Source: Tillandsia leiboldiana (Eukaryota; Streptophyta; Magnoliopsida; Poales; Bromeliaceae). From it: a DNA stretch of 64,000 bases. Each line of letters starts with the position of its first letter. Within the stretch, counting starts at the first letter, position 1. Below are positions 44,755 through 56,494 of this stretch, piece after piece. The translations under genes and the position numbers were made by a program. Where the stretch lies: the NCBI GenBank assembly GCA_029204045.2, contig CM055063.1, forward strand, positions 40,271,562 through 40,335,561. The letters are read 5' to 3'. The notes beneath the pieces are model-generated. The model saw only the letters and a program-made list of their open reading frames with translations. It was not told the origin of the DNA and made no database searches.

Positions 44755-45798
44755 TCAGCTGACAGAAAATAAAGTCATACCTGCAGCGATAGGATCTGCT
44801 GCCGGGGTGCCCTCCACCAGGGCTGCATAAACCCGTCCACTGGGTGCTGAAGATCGTCGTCCCGTCTGTCCCGACGTCGTACCCCACTTTGTCTGACGGT
44901 GTACCGGAGGGGCTTCCGCTTCCTGAACAGGCAAGGGGGGTGCTGTAGCAAGGGGTCGCACTGACTGAATGGCTCGGGGACAAGCTGCTCGAAAATGTCC
45001 CAACTCTCCACATAGGAAACACCGTCCCTGTCTCTGGTCATACTGCGACGGTGGATGAGGGCCGCCACAGATGACACACCGCTCATGTCGCTGCTGCCGA
45101 TACTGGTGCTGAAACTGCTGTCGCTGCTGATACTGCGGCTGCTGCGGGTGCCCACCTGATCTCTGGCGCCTCTGAAACTCACGACCCTCAGGGTGAGATC
45201 GTGGAGGTCTCGGAGGTGCCTGCCGACTCATCTGTCCCTCATCAACCGGTGCTAGGCGCTTCGCCCCTGGAATCACTACGGGAGCTGGAGCCACCTCATC
45301 CATCACCGCCTCTCCGCGCTCCGAACTCTGCCCCGATAAACGATGTGGATCAGACTGACGGAATCTCATCAACAAATCAGCCACCTCTCGCTGCTCTGCG
45401 GGGGTCAACGGTCCTGCTATCCCGAACGGCTGTCTACTGGTAACAGGTGCAATAGGGGCTGCCTGTGCTGCTGGTACAACTGGGGGTGCCACAGCTGGCG
45501 AAGAAGGTGCGGGGAAACTCTCTAGGGGTGCCACAACTGACTGCGCCCTCTGCTCCATCATAAGCATCATCCGACCCATGGCCTCCTCCTGGCGCCGTGA
45601 AGCCTCCTCCTGGCGCCGTGAAACCTCCTCCTGGCGCCGTGAAACCTCCTCCTGGCGCCGGACAACCTCTGACAACTGAGCCATCTGAACCCGAAGCTCC
45701 TGCACCTCACTCTGCTGACCCTGTGCTGACTCCTCCTGCTTAGGCTCATGGGAGGAGGAAGGCTGAGAACGCGTCCGCATCCTGCGTCGGGGAGGCAT
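44755..45798 (-). CDS. gag: TekE gag, core deleted, frame open
   Basis: Starts at the ATG at 45798 (MPPRRRM), nine bases after an acceptor-like GCAG; about 347 codons run to the stop near 44755 in the protease region. N-terminus: Arg-Gln-Glu-Glu repeats from an 18-bp tandem repeat (45585-45665), probably a coiled coil; then a Pro/Ala linker and the start of the gag core (LSGQSS). Next it jumps to the Arg/Gln-rich linker and the Cys motifs CVICGGPH and CFLCGELGHFRAAC, then the start of protease. Compared with TekJ and TekA about 150 residues of capsid core (including WWRR) are missing, yet the frame is kept. It could bind RNA and self-associate but is unlikely to form a capsid. Confidence 0.8.
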   Translation of the reverse strand: MPPRRRMRTRSQPSSSHEPKQEESAQGQQSEVQELRVQMAQLSEVVRRQEEVSRRQEEVSRRQEEASRRQEEAMGRMMLMMEQRAQSVVAPLESFPAPSSPAVAPPVVPAAQAAPIAPVTSRQPFGIAGPLTPAEQREVADLLMRFRQSDPHRLSGQSSERGEAVMDEVAPAPVVIPGAKRLAPVDEGQMSRQAPPRPPRSHPEGREFQRRQRSGGHPQQPQYQQRQQFQHQYRQQRHERCVICGGPHPPSQYDQRQGRCFLCGELGHFRAACPRAIQSVRPLATAPPLPVQEAEAPPVHRQTKWGTTSGQTGRRSSAPSGRVYAALVEGTPAADPIAAGMTLFSVS

Positions 45799-45897
45799 CG
45801 TGTCCACCTGCAATCCACATGCAAACATCAGGACAGCACCAAACAACACTCGACCCAATCCAGCGAAAGTCTAAGGCATGTCACCCATTCCACAGCA

Positions 45898-45921
45898 TTA
45901 TGTTGTCTGCAGCCAACATAA
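45898..45921 (-). promoter_or_regulatory. Leader hairpin with CTGCAG loop, TekE
   Basis: Same stem and loop as TekA and TekD, plus one more A-T pair at the base (45897-45922), although the surrounding leader has diverged. Confidence 0.6.
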
Positions 45922-46080
45922 TCGCTTAGGAGAATAAACATGCCAATCACTCATCCCATCCCTTGGGAGAGGTATAAAACTCAATCAGGACTCTCGCTAA
46001 AAGTCACGACTCTCACGTAGTCATCCTAATGTCCAACCACAAGCCTAGGGTTTCTAAGTCCACAATGTCCTAAAACCTAG

Positions 46081-46092
46081 GCTCTGATACCA
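46081..46092 (-). promoter_or_regulatory. TekE primer binding site (tRNA-iMet)
   Basis: Minus strand TGGTATCAGAGC, eight bases from the LTR edge at 46101. Confidence 0.95.
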
Positions 46093-46819
46093 CTCTAATC
46101 TGTCACGCCCCAGGGTCGGAACTGCGACCCGGGCTCGCCAACAGATCTGCCGCCCATACGGGAAACCCCGTATAGACATAGCGACTACCTGCAAAAGATC
46201 ATCTACACTAACAGATATCAGAGCTGAAAAGTAAAAGCTGAAATAAAATAAATACAACTCCAACATAATACAATCCAAGTCCCCACCAAAAAACAAAAGT
46301 CTCTCTCAGCAAAAAAAAGAAAAGTACAACTCAATACCTCACTACAAGGGTCACTCAACATAGTCACTCTCAAAATAATAAGGGGTACATCTATTCTCTC
46401 TGGACGACGACTGGTAGGGATCTAGCTCGCGACTCCCTTACCTCGATCTGAAGAAGCAGCAGCTGGAGCAGCAGGAACAGGAGTAGAAGTCCCTGGGGAA
46501 AAAGACACCACGACGGGTGTGAGAACTACATCCCACAATAGTTCTCAGTGGGTGCCGCCAACAAGCCCGACGGTCTGCCCATAAAGTCTACTAGAGGCAT
46601 GATGTAACAAATGAAATACTGAAGGGAAAAGCTGGCAAAGAATAACTCTACAGCTACTATGCCCCTATCTAGATGCTCAAAAAGTGGAACAGATGAAAAC
46701 ATGGTGCATCTACTATCCCTCATCTCAGATCTCCCAATCTACTTGACTGCCTCCTCGGGTCCAGTCAAACATGCGCCTACCTACTACCGTTACATCCACG
46801 GAGGACCGGATTGACGTAG

Positions 46820-46898
46820 GCGTCCGTGACTGCCAAAACTGGCCCAGCCAGAGGGACTGCGTCCGTGACTGCCAAAACTGGCCTAGTGAGAGAGACGG
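46820..46898 (-). repeat. 38-bp tandem pair in TekE 5' LTR
   Basis: GCGTCCGTGACTGCCAAAAC occurs twice about 38 bases apart, with the following bases drifting. It sits in the same part of the LTR (inside the leader, near the CTCGAGTGCC motif) as the arrays of TekA, TekD, S1 and S2. Confidence 0.8.
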
Positions 46899-49247
46899 CG
46901 TCGACAAGTCGCGATACCAAAGTACGGACCCACCCCGGACGTGGCACTCGAGGGGAGCGACCCCAACGAGGACAATGGTATCCGCGCACTCTGTCGAGCT
47001 CAAAGTGGCACTGCAGGCTATAGTCCAAAATCCACGCTCACTCTCAGAACGGAAAGACTCAGGATCCTCAAACATCTCGCACAACGGTCGGAGCACTCTC
47101 GACGACTCAGCTGATCAGCTCTCTCGAATCACAAGACACTAGCCTCTCCAACAACTCACAGCACAAAACACACTGGCTGGAGATGCTCCACAGCCGGGAT
47201 CGACCCACAACTCAGGGCTAACAAAACTGGTTGGACAACACTCAACGACCCGGGACCACCGTCAACCCCAACGGTTCCCGCGACAGAACATCAAACTCAC
47301 TGATAACACAGGAAGGACCGACACCATAAGGGTTTGGAAAACCCGATAGGTCGGTGCTTAGAACCCTATCAAACAAGAACAGACTCTAGACTCCGCCTAT
47401 CGAAGTTTCCGACCCCCTTATAGTTCGGGGACACGACAACGTTGGTACAACACGCAGAAGACACCAACCAGGGTCCGAAAGTTCTGGGAGACCAGCACCT
47501 ACAACCCTATCAACAAGAACAGGTTCCATGCTCAGCCCCTGTGGCTTTCGGCCCTGACAAAGAAACGACCCCTAGAACCCAGATCACCCAAACTCTCTCG
47601 GGTGAGGAGGTTGTAATAAAAAGGTGACAGTTATTCCTGAAAGCCATTTTGATCTGGAAGAAATCCATATTTAATGATTTTTAGTTCTTTTAGGAAAAAC
47701 AGTTATAAAACAAGTATTTATACCCAAACCCCGAAGGGCTAATGCCTTTGTCCAACCAAACAAGGACAGACTCCAGCGGCCCTTCGATGCTTGGAAGAAA
47801 ACATTGGTAGACTAAAATCATGTGTATGTCAAAAAGGTTCTGGGTTCTAGGTTCTACTAACACTGGTATACGACTGCCACTAACACAGTGGCGACAAAAT
47901 AAAACATCTCGGGACCGCCGTTTACCCAAACGGCTCCCGCCACAGATGAACGACAAACTACATCTACCAGACTCCACTCTGCTCCCAAGCACGAGTGTAA
48001 CATGCATCCCACACTAAAATAATCCCGACTACTCGGCCTACTACCCGGGCGAGTAAAACACTTTCCAGGAAGAAAAGAAGTGTGGATGTCTAAAGCAGAA
48101 TAAACCTAGCCCAAGTTGGAGTTTTCTACTGGTCTGGTTACACATGCAGCATATGACGGGGGTTCTAGGTCAAGTTCCAAGATAACAATAATTTTACAGA
48201 TGGTAGAAAGTAAGGAGATAACAAGATCATCAGATAATACAAGGAATAGCAATTCCTACATTCTAGCATGCGACACAAGAATTTCACTATCATGCATAGT
48301 CCTACTATAGCAGATTTAATGTACAGTCCATCAATCTTGGAGACAAGGCCACCCACCTGAGAACGCTAACAGTCCAAGGTTCCACAGCTGAAAATACCCA
48401 AGAACAACCGTCTCCAATAATCCTCAACACCAACAGGTTCAACAACACCCGCAAACACCCCTGGGTACAACAAAAGGTCCAAGGTTATACTTTATTCCAC
48501 AAAATAACCAAGTACAACAATCTGTAGAAAACAGTCCTGAAGATCTAAAATTTCCACCTGTAGAACAGACTCCGAAAAATTCGATAAAAATACTGCTGTG
48601 ATCCTCGTGTCGAGACCTTCAAAACGGGTACCTGCACGTCCAATTCCGAGCCCCATAGGCCGAGTTACAAATTCCACAACATAGGGTGCGCAAAACCTCA
48701 CAACAACACAACTGTAATACTCTGCACAGTGAAGGGGGAAGAATATACCTTCGGGCAAGTCTCTGAAAAATCCCCAAAAAAATACGACAATAATCCTCGC
48801 GACGAGTAGATGCAAAAAGTGTTTAGGCTTGTCTCGATCCAATGCTCGAGCGCGGAGATAAAATTCCGGCAAGGGGTTGTTGTCCATAAACTCCACCAGC
48901 AGAAAAGAGGGTTAAAAACGTACCAGAAACCCCAACAAAAGCTCAAATCCGAGAGAAATGGGCAATACAAAAGTCGTAGATCTACCTCTCGTGAATCCAA
49001 CGCTATAAAAATCGTCAAAAAATACTATCCGAGTAGCTCTGTGGAGCTCGCAGACCGAAATACGACGATAATGGGCCTCCGATGAAAGAACGTCGCTTTG
49101 TGCTACGATGCCGAAGTCGTCGACGCCGCAGCCTCCAAAAATTCCGGGCCTCCGCCAAAAGATGCGCAACACGAGGAGATCCAACGTCGCTGAAGGGTCC
49201 AAGGGCAAAGGGGCTTGGGAAAACCTCAAAAAACCCAAGGGAAGAGC

Positions 49248-49255
49248 TATTTATA
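49248..49255 (-). promoter_or_regulatory. TekE LTR TATA box
   Basis: Minus strand TATAAATA, 7 bp from a run of 24 C on the sense strand. Donor-like site 270 nt downstream and no ATG between the presumed start and the donor. Confidence 0.75.
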
Positions 49256-50033
49256 GGCACAAGGGGGGGGGGGGGGGGGGGGGGGGATACCCCTTTGGGG
49301 TACGTTTTCGGGCGCCCGGAACAACCGGGCGCCGAACAGGAGACGCCGTGCAACGCGCCCGGAATCACCCCAACGCGCCACGTGGCGCCAAACACGGGAC
49401 AGCGGATCCGGCCGCTCACCAGGCGCCGCGTGGCCTGCCTCGGACGCCGACGCATGGCGCGCCCGGGCGGGAACCGCGCGTCAACGCGTGCCCGCGTGCG
49501 CGCACGCCGCGCTGTCGGGCACGCACCCCGAGGCACCTGCTACGAACACCGTGGACCGCGCCTCAAGAGCTCGCCACTCATGAGATGCCACGTGTTCAGC
49601 CCTCCGGTGCATGCCAGCCCGGTGGACAACGCACCTGCCCGCGCGCCCGAGCGCCTGCCCGCGCGCTCGCACGCCTGCTCGCGCCCGCGCGCATGCCCGC
49701 AGCCGCTCCGCCGCCTACCCAAGCCCGCTCCGCCGCTGCCCGCCGCCCGCCGGCGCCGGAACAGTACCAGCCGCCTCAAAATCCGTGCCGGGTCATCCGG
49801 GCTCCGAAAAAAGCAAGTAAATAGTCCATCTTCATCGTTTTCGCGCGCTGAATCCAAATCCGATGTCCGTTTGGCCCAATTCCACTTCTAAAATTTTCCA
49901 AAGGCCTCTGGTGATGCAAACTTACTCCCAATTTACACCATAAATCCATTTCTTAGGCCCGACACGCGCACGAACAGTCCCAGAAGCCACTAATCCATCA
50001 ATAAACCCTCAAGTGGGGATTCGGGTCCTCACA

Positions 50034-50606
50034 TCAGTTGTGTGCACCGGGCACAGCGAGCTGAGGCGGTGGACAAGTTGTGCGCGTGGATAGGCCGGTC
50101 AACGCACGCGCGACAGCACACGTTCCGCGCCGGGCGTGGCGCACGGTGGACCGCCTCGGGCCACGTATCGCCCGCCCATTGGTGGGCGCAGTGACCCGGC
50201 TGGCCCGGCGTGAACTGCGGCCCACGGTTTCCGCCGTGGACCGCGTCGCCACGCGGCGCGCCGCGATTGGCGGGCGCGCGTGCACCGGGCGCGCGGGGCG
50301 CGGAGCGGGTGACGTGGCGAGCTGAGGTTGATTCGGGCGCGCACAGTAGTGGGCCGGGCCGGATTCGGGCGCCCGAATCCGGCGCCCGAATCCGGTTTTC
50401 CTGCTTTGTGGGCTGGGCCTATAAATAGGCCCCTTATCAGCTTTTTTCTCATTTTTTGGGCTTTTTCTCTATGGGCTTCCTACAGAGAAGTTGTTCCTCT
50501 CCCTTTCTTGCACCCTTCGATGGATTCCCGAATTTTTTGGAGGCCGTGGCATCGGCGTTTTCTGCGACGCGACGCACTTCGACGCTCCTTCGTTTGTGGC
50601 TTCTAC
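50034..50606 (+). repeat. LTR G1 fragment
   Basis: Plus-strand Tekay LTR piece: GC-rich U3 with inverted CGCCCGAATCCGG elements, TATA box at 50420-50427 after GGGCTGGGCC, and the start of the leader. Cut on the left by TekE and on the right by G2 (TCTAC at 50602-50606 would be the duplicated site). Its remainder should lie right of the window. Confidence 0.75.
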
Positions 50607-52347
50607 TGTGAAGACCCGGATCTTTGTGGTCATTACAGTGTGATCGATAGCTTGTGGAGGCCTATTTCTGTGGATAGTGTTGATTGCGCGCAAATCGGAC
50701 CCAAGAAACGGACTCAGTGCGAGAAATAGATCAAGATTGCCTAATGTGGAGTTTCGTCGAAAATTAGAAATTGAATCGTGCAAAACAGACTTCGTATTTG
50801 GATTCAGTGCGGAAAAATGATGAAAATCGGCTATTTACATGTATTTTTCTGAGTCCGGACTCGTGAAAACGGGCAACCCGTAGTTTACAGTGTTTTTCGG
50901 GTGCATGGTAGACCGGTGGACCGGAGGTGGTGCCACGTGGCGGCTTCCCGTTGGTTTCGTACGCCATGTGGCAGGAGCAGAGATGCGGTGCAGCGAGCCC
51001 GGCCCACGCAGCAGGCGCGGGCAGCAGCGCGGGCAGGCGCGGCTTCGGGTGGATAAGGGAGGCCACGTGTCGCCTCCCGATTGGCCCCGCGGATTGGCCT
51101 GTCGGGAAGCGACACGTGGCGGCGATCTGGTGTGGGAGCGGCGGCGCTGGGGCTTGCGGATGCGCGACGCGTGGCGGCGCGGCGGCACAGTGCCGGGCCG
51201 GCCCATTACTGTAGCAACAGGGGGGGGGGGGGAGCTTTCCAGCAGCTTCTTCTTCTTGGTTTAAATGGAGTTCCCTTCCTCCATTTGGGATCTTTTGGAG
51301 AGCTTTTCTCAGGGGAGTTTTTTTAGCAGAGCTCCATCAACAAGTCTTCTACAACATTAGATTTTTTTGGGGATTTTTGGAGGCCATTTGGATCATCTTC
51401 TCCACCTACATTTGAGGACATCACCATTGCTACTTCACAGCCCTCTCCGTCGCATTTCAGTGCAAAAATTCCCCAGGACTCATTTCTTGGACTTTTAAGC
51501 TCATTTTTGGTTCTATGTTTTCACAAGAGGTAAGGCTACAATCTTTGTATTCAACTCACCCCTAAGATCTCATGATGTTACAAATTTTTAGGGCCATCTT
51601 TGAGACCCTTTGTTTTAGTCTGGATTTTTGGGCAGCCTTTAGTATTTTGGCTTTTCTAGATTGTAGGAGTGGAATTTTTGGATGATGTTTGCGGGAAAAT
51701 TTCCATGACTCGAAGATCTACAATATTGGTAAGTACCATTTTCCCTAGATCTGAGCTTTTGTTGGGGTTTATGTATAATCTTTGGAGCACCTTGCTGCAT
51801 TCGTGCACAGATGGAACTTGGTGGATAGTTCAAAGTGTTTATGGGTTTTCTCCTTCATCCGAGCATGAAATTTGGAGTTCTTTAGCTCAATTTGTATCTA
51901 CTCTCAACAAGAAATCCAATGGTACTTCTCTTGCAGGATTTGGAGGACGTTTGGTTAGGTAACTTTAATGATATTTCCAAGTGCTGTTATATGGATTACT
52001 GCAGTCCCTGTTTCAGTTTTGATTTGAGCAATGCACCTTGGAATGCAGATAACTTTGTGGATACAAGGTCTTTTTCAGAAATTCAAGTTGGGACTTGTTC
52101 TTAACTTCAAGGTGAGAAAATTCTCTTTTGTGATCTATGGATGATTCCCTTTGAAGAAGCCTCTAATTAAGCTTGGAAATGCTAGCAAGTTTATGTTAGC
52201 AGTTTTGGACAGCATTGTGACATTTGTCATGTTTGAATATTAAGGGAAATTAATGGTGGATTTTGAGGACTTAAAGATGTCAGTATGGAGCTGGAAATCT
52301 TTTTTTTACTGCTAGGAACTTCATCTTGAGGTATTTGGGGCTGCACT
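50607..52347 (+). repeat. LTR G2, part 1
   Basis: Starts TGTGAAGACCCGG, like the start of solo LTR S1 (TGTGAGGACCTGG). U3 has three CACGTG sites (50934, 51064, 51113), a run of 13 G at 51220-51232, a TTTAAATGG promoter box at about 51260 and a donor-like AGAG|GTAAGG at 51540, 280 nt on. The AT-rich remainder to 52347 is divergent leader. No gene. S1 interrupts at GCACT (52343-52347). Confidence 0.75.
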
Positions 52348-52897
52348 TGTGAGGACCTGGATCCCCACGTCGAGATTACTGGATCATCTACAGCTCCCGG
52401 AGGCCTAGGTGGCGTGTTGGTGGGATTTGTGCCCCAATTGGGCATTAGTGTTGGGCTCAGTGTGTTTAATGGATCACGTGGGTGATCATTGGACTCCGTC
52501 GGATCGTTAGAAGTGGTTTCGCGCGAAGTGGATATTAAATTTGGACTCAGCGCGAAGTTTGGACCAAGGATTACCTTTCCGGATGCCTTCGGCAAATTTT
52601 GGAGTTGGAATTTGGCGAAATGGACATCAAATTCGGATTCAGCGCGCGAAAACGGTTAAAACGGACTACCCACTTGTCATTTTTGAGCACCGGACACTGT
52701 TCACACCGGAACAGTGTTTCCGGCGGCTGCGGCAGCGGCGGAGCGGCCGCCGGCAGCGCGGCGGACGGAGGCGCGGGCCGCCCGGTCCACGCGGCAGGCG
52801 TGCACCGGGGGCTGGACGCGTGGCGGCTCAGGAGTGGGCCGGTCCGCGGGGCGCGGTCTACGGGGGAGTGCGGGGCGCACGGTGGACCGGGGGGTGA

Positions 52898-53192
52898 CAC
52901 GTGGCATCATCCTAGAGGTGGGTTCACGGCGGTTGGTCTACGCAGTTTCGGGATGGCTCAGGGTTTACGGTGCACCGGGCTTGGACACGTGGCAGGTTTG
53001 CATTGGTTCGGTCCACATGATTTCGTGCACCGGGTTCACTAGGAAGTGGCATGACACGTGGCGTTCTCCTATTGGTGGGTCTACTGTGCGCGGCAGGGTG
53101 GCAGGCGGCGGCGTCAGGCGGGCACGTGGGCGCGGCAGGCGGGCGTTGACCGGGGAGCGTGCCACGTGTCGTCGTCCGTGGGTGGCCACGTG
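52898..53192 (+). promoter_or_regulatory. G-box cluster in S1 U3
   Basis: CACGTG at 52898, 52986, 53055, 53123, 53163 and 53187, most within GACACGTGGC or CCACGTGTC. In plants this core binds bZIP and bHLH factors (light, abscisic acid). It lies 0.2-0.5 kb upstream of the TATA box. Regulation is inferred. Confidence 0.65.
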
Positions 53193-53375
53193 GCGCGACG
53201 CGTGCGGCGGGTGCGGCTGTCGCCTGTTTGGCGGGCGACGTGGAGGCCCAGGGGACTTCCGGGCTGCTACAGTGCGCGCCTTTGGGATTTTCGGGCTGCT
53301 ACAGTACGCGCCCGAAAGTGGCATGCGCCCGGAAATTGGGACATAACCGGTATTTTCCCATTTGTTTCTGCAGCC

Positions 53376-53382
53376 TATAAAA
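53376..53382 (+). promoter_or_regulatory. S1 LTR TATA box
   Basis: TATAAAA in GCCTATAAAAGGC; donor-like site 280 nt downstream; no ATG between the presumed start and the donor. Confidence 0.75.
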
Positions 53383-55261
53383 GGCGATCCGAGCTCTCTT
53401 CTTCTCCCTTTTTCCGCCATTTCCGAGCCTCTTCTCGCCGGGGTGCCTTCAGCAAAGTTGATCCCCTAGTTTGGCTGCATCTTCCTGCAAAGTTTTGGGA
53501 TTTTTGGTGGCACGCTTATCGAGGTTTATATTTTTACGGCGCGGCGCGACGCTCGTTCGTTTGTGGTCTTCTTCGTCGCGTTTTGGTGCGAGGACTCCCC
53601 CGGCTTACCCCGAGCACCTTTTTCAGTGATTCTTGCGCCGTTGGCTTCACAACAGGTAGGGCTATGTTTCCCATGTTTACTGGTCTTTCCCATTCCGAGT
53701 TTTTCATGGGTCTTTCGGATCATCTTGTAACCCCTTTTTCTGGGCGGAGTTCTGGGACAGCGGCACGGTGTTTTGGTGATATCTTCGCGCACAGGCATCG
53801 GATTGGGGCGATTCAAGAGGCGATTTGCATCTACACTTCACGAGGAATATGCCCAAATTTTCTTGGAATTTTCTGAATATTTCTCGAAGGTGAAGATTAT
53901 CTGTGAACAGTAATTGTTGCTACAGTTTTTGAGTGTAGTTTGATTCGGGGTGGTTCCCTTGTCGGAATTGTTTCTCAGTGTAGGAAGCTCGGAATTGGAC
54001 GTGCAGGTACTCGTTTCGAAGGTATCGACGCGAGGATTACTGTGGTATTTTTATTGGATTTTTATGGGCATTTGCAGCAGGTGAAATATGCGCGGCTTTG
54101 GGACTGGTTTTCAGATGGTGTATGTTTGGTTAATTTTGGAATAAAAGTGTAATGTTAAGCCTTATTGTTGTACTCAGGAGTGTTTTCAGCTGTTTGGAGC
54201 CAAGGCTTGTGCGACTTGTACCGAGGGTGTTTTGTTGGCAGATTTTGGACCGCGGGCGTCTACCCACTTCACCGACTTCAGGTTTGCCTTGGGTTAAGCG
54301 CTTCAGGTGGGTGAGCTTATTATCAGTAATTGTTTATGGCAATGTTTATGTTGTGGCAAGTATAAGTCCACTTGTGGGGATGTCACCCCTCTATGACTGA
54401 TGCACGCATGTGTAGGGTACATAGTTTATATTGGTAAGTAGGTAAGCTTGTTATTGATATTGGTATAAATGATTGCAAGAATAGTATTTATGAGGTATAC
54501 TGAGGACTTGCATGACTTGGACATCTATGTGATGACTAGTGTAAGCTTACCTAGGATAATGTTACCCTATGAAATTATATAACATGCCATGTTAGCACAT
54601 AGCCTTTCTTGTGGTTGGATTATGATTTGGGACAGGATTTCGTAGCTATGTGCGGATTTGTACTCTGAGGAGTTATTATGATCATTCTATTAATGAACCC
54701 TGAGTTGTGGACAGATCTAGTTTTGGGATTCCGGCATGTTGCTTATTCCTAAAGGAATTGTTATTATGCTTTACCCCCTTTATTTCCTTGAGGACATTGC
54801 ATGCTTGTATGGTCATGTAGTTAGGCCATCTTTTACTGCTGCACTACTTATTGGAACTTGACTTAGGAGAAACCATGCTTTTCCCTTCTCCTTCTTGTTA
54901 GTCAGGTGGTCAGTGTTGCTCGGGTTCGAGCAGGGGGTCTGGGTAGTGTAGTCGGGACTTCGTGTCTGGGACAGGTTGGTTTAGTTGCGGGGCTTTGCGG
55001 CAACCGCGGATATTGGGCGGTTGACCGGATGTTTTTCTATGCACCAGATTTGGGTGTCGGTTTTCCCTAGTGGATGGAGTTTCCCACTTATCGTTTAGTT
55101 GCATCCGATTGAGGTCGGGTCTTTCCTTGGTGGTTGAGTTTTCCCACTTTGATCTGATTGATGATCAAGTCCTGCTGTTTCGAGATACTGTTGATGTTGA
55201 TGACTGAGATGCTTTACTCGTGTGGGTAGCTCCCCTCGAGTGCCGCTCCGGAGTAGGCTTC

Positions 55262-55346
55262 AGACCGTGTTGGGTTCCGGTCAGACCGTGTTGGGTTCCG
55301 GTCAGACCGTGTCGGGTGCCGGTCAGACCGTGTTGGGTTCCGGTCA
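55262..55346 (+). repeat. 21-bp tandem repeat in S1
   Basis: Four units of CAGACCGTGTTGGGTTCCGGT, one reading GTCGGGTGCC. It lies just after the CTCGAGTGCC motif, as do the arrays in TekD and S2. Confidence 0.95.
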
Positions 55347-56494
55347 TTTGGACAGTGGATATACTGAGTTCGAGAGATTGGTGACAGAGCAGGCAGTACC
55401 GGGTTTTATACCGGTTCATTCGATTGAGTTTATTTCGGTCAAATACTTTTATTGTTACACTCGTGCCTGGGGGCCGAGTGCAGACTGGTAGTTGAGTTTA
55501 GATCAGTGCTTGTATTGTTGAGAGCCGTCTGGTTGACGGTGGTCCCGTGTTGTTGCGAGTACTTTGACCGCTGTGTGAGAGGTTGAGCATCATGATTCTA
55601 TCCGTTCTGAGAGAGAGCGTGGATTTTGACCATAGCCTGCTTGATCCTCTACTCGATAGCGAGTTAGTCCGTTTGGACACCCTACGTAATTCCTGCCCGT
55701 CAGCGGGAGGTGGTTGTAGGTGGGCGCAGGTTTGACTGGACCAGGTGTGGCAGTCAGCTCGATTGGGTCGATGGTGCACTTCATGTGCTAGTGGTTGCAT
55801 ACCACTGTTTGGTTCTCCCCCTTTTTTTGCCTTTAGTTAGGGGCAGGGTAGCTGTTGATAGTCTCCAACTTACTCATGTCAGTCTTATGACTTGGGTTAG
55901 TTTTTGTCTCTTGAGGACTTGGTGGGCAGACCGTCGGGTCTGGCGGTGGTACCCACTGAGAACTCCCTTTTTGGAGTAGTTCTCACACCCTTTGGGGGTT
56001 TTCCCCCCCTTTTCTCTCCTCTCTTTGGTTGTGCAGAGTCTTAGCAGGTGTGGCCGGCTCTGCGGTTGTTGATCGTGGCGAGGGAGTCGCGAGCTAGATC
56101 CCTACCCGGCGTTGGAGAGTAGCGGTACCCTTCAGAGGAGATCATCTGTAGTTTAGTTGTTTCTTTTTCCTCTTTTGAGAGACTATTGTAGTGAGGATAT
56201 TTTGTATTGAGAGACTGTACACTATTGTATATATTGGGGTTACCTCCCGGTTGGGTTTAGAGCTTGTACTTGAGGATATTGTATTATTATTATTTTTGGG
56301 AGGCAGACGGTGTTGTTTCATTTCCAGTTGTACAGTGATTGATTTTAGTTACAGCAGATTTTCATTTATAGCTCTGATATCTGTTTAGTTATAGTACTTT
56401 TCTTGCAGGTAGGACGCTTCGCCTATGCGGGTTGGCATAGGTGGCGGATCTGTTTGGCGGGCCCGGGTCGCAGTTTCGACCCCGGGGCGTGACA

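Larger units (their letters stand above)
42488..50033 (-). mobile_element. TekE: deleted Ty3/gypsy element, minus strand
   Basis: Plus-strand order: 3' LTR piece (42488-43787), polypurine tract, remains of pol, gag, hairpin, primer site, 5' LTR (46101-50033). The internal region is only 2.3 kb against 5.2 kb in TekD. The two LTRs are only partly alike, so the element may be a recombinant of two relatives. Its left end is lost where the TekC/TekD array begins, so target duplication cannot be checked. Confidence 0.85.
46101..50033 (-). repeat. TekE 5' LTR
   Basis: 3933 bp, from TGTCACGCCC to CCTCACA at 50033. TATA box on the minus strand at 49248-49255, beside a run of 24 G (49263-49286, C on the sense strand); donor-like GAGAG|GTAGA at 48985, 270 nt downstream of TATA; a 38-bp tandem pair at about 46820-46898; and the CTCGAGTGCC-type motif (near 46945) found in other LTRs here. 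Long ORFs at 49082-49891 are GC-rich artefacts. Confidence 0.9.
52348..56494 (+). mobile_element. Solo LTR S1 (Tekay-type), with target duplication
   Basis: 4147 bp from TGTGAGGACC to GGGGCGTGACA, flanked on both sides by GCACT (52343-52347, 56495-56499), with no internal region: a solo LTR left by recombination between LTRs. U3 carries six CACGTG motifs (52898-53192), TATA box at 53376-53382, donor-like ACAG|GTAGG at 53656, the 75-bp block at 54799-54877 and a 21-bp array at 55262-55346. The 210-270-codon ORFs at 52714-53876 have no recognisable domain. Confidence 0.95.

Noticed and set aside
49082..49891. Long ORFs (up to 269 codons) in TekE U3
   Set aside because: They occur on both strands in GC-rich LTR sequence, cross the poly-G run, and consist of Arg/Ala/Pro-rich residues with no domain.
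52714..53876. ORFs of 210 and 272 codons in solo LTR S1
   Set aside because: They run across the U3, TATA box and leader of an LTR; similar spurious frames occur in S2 and TekA.
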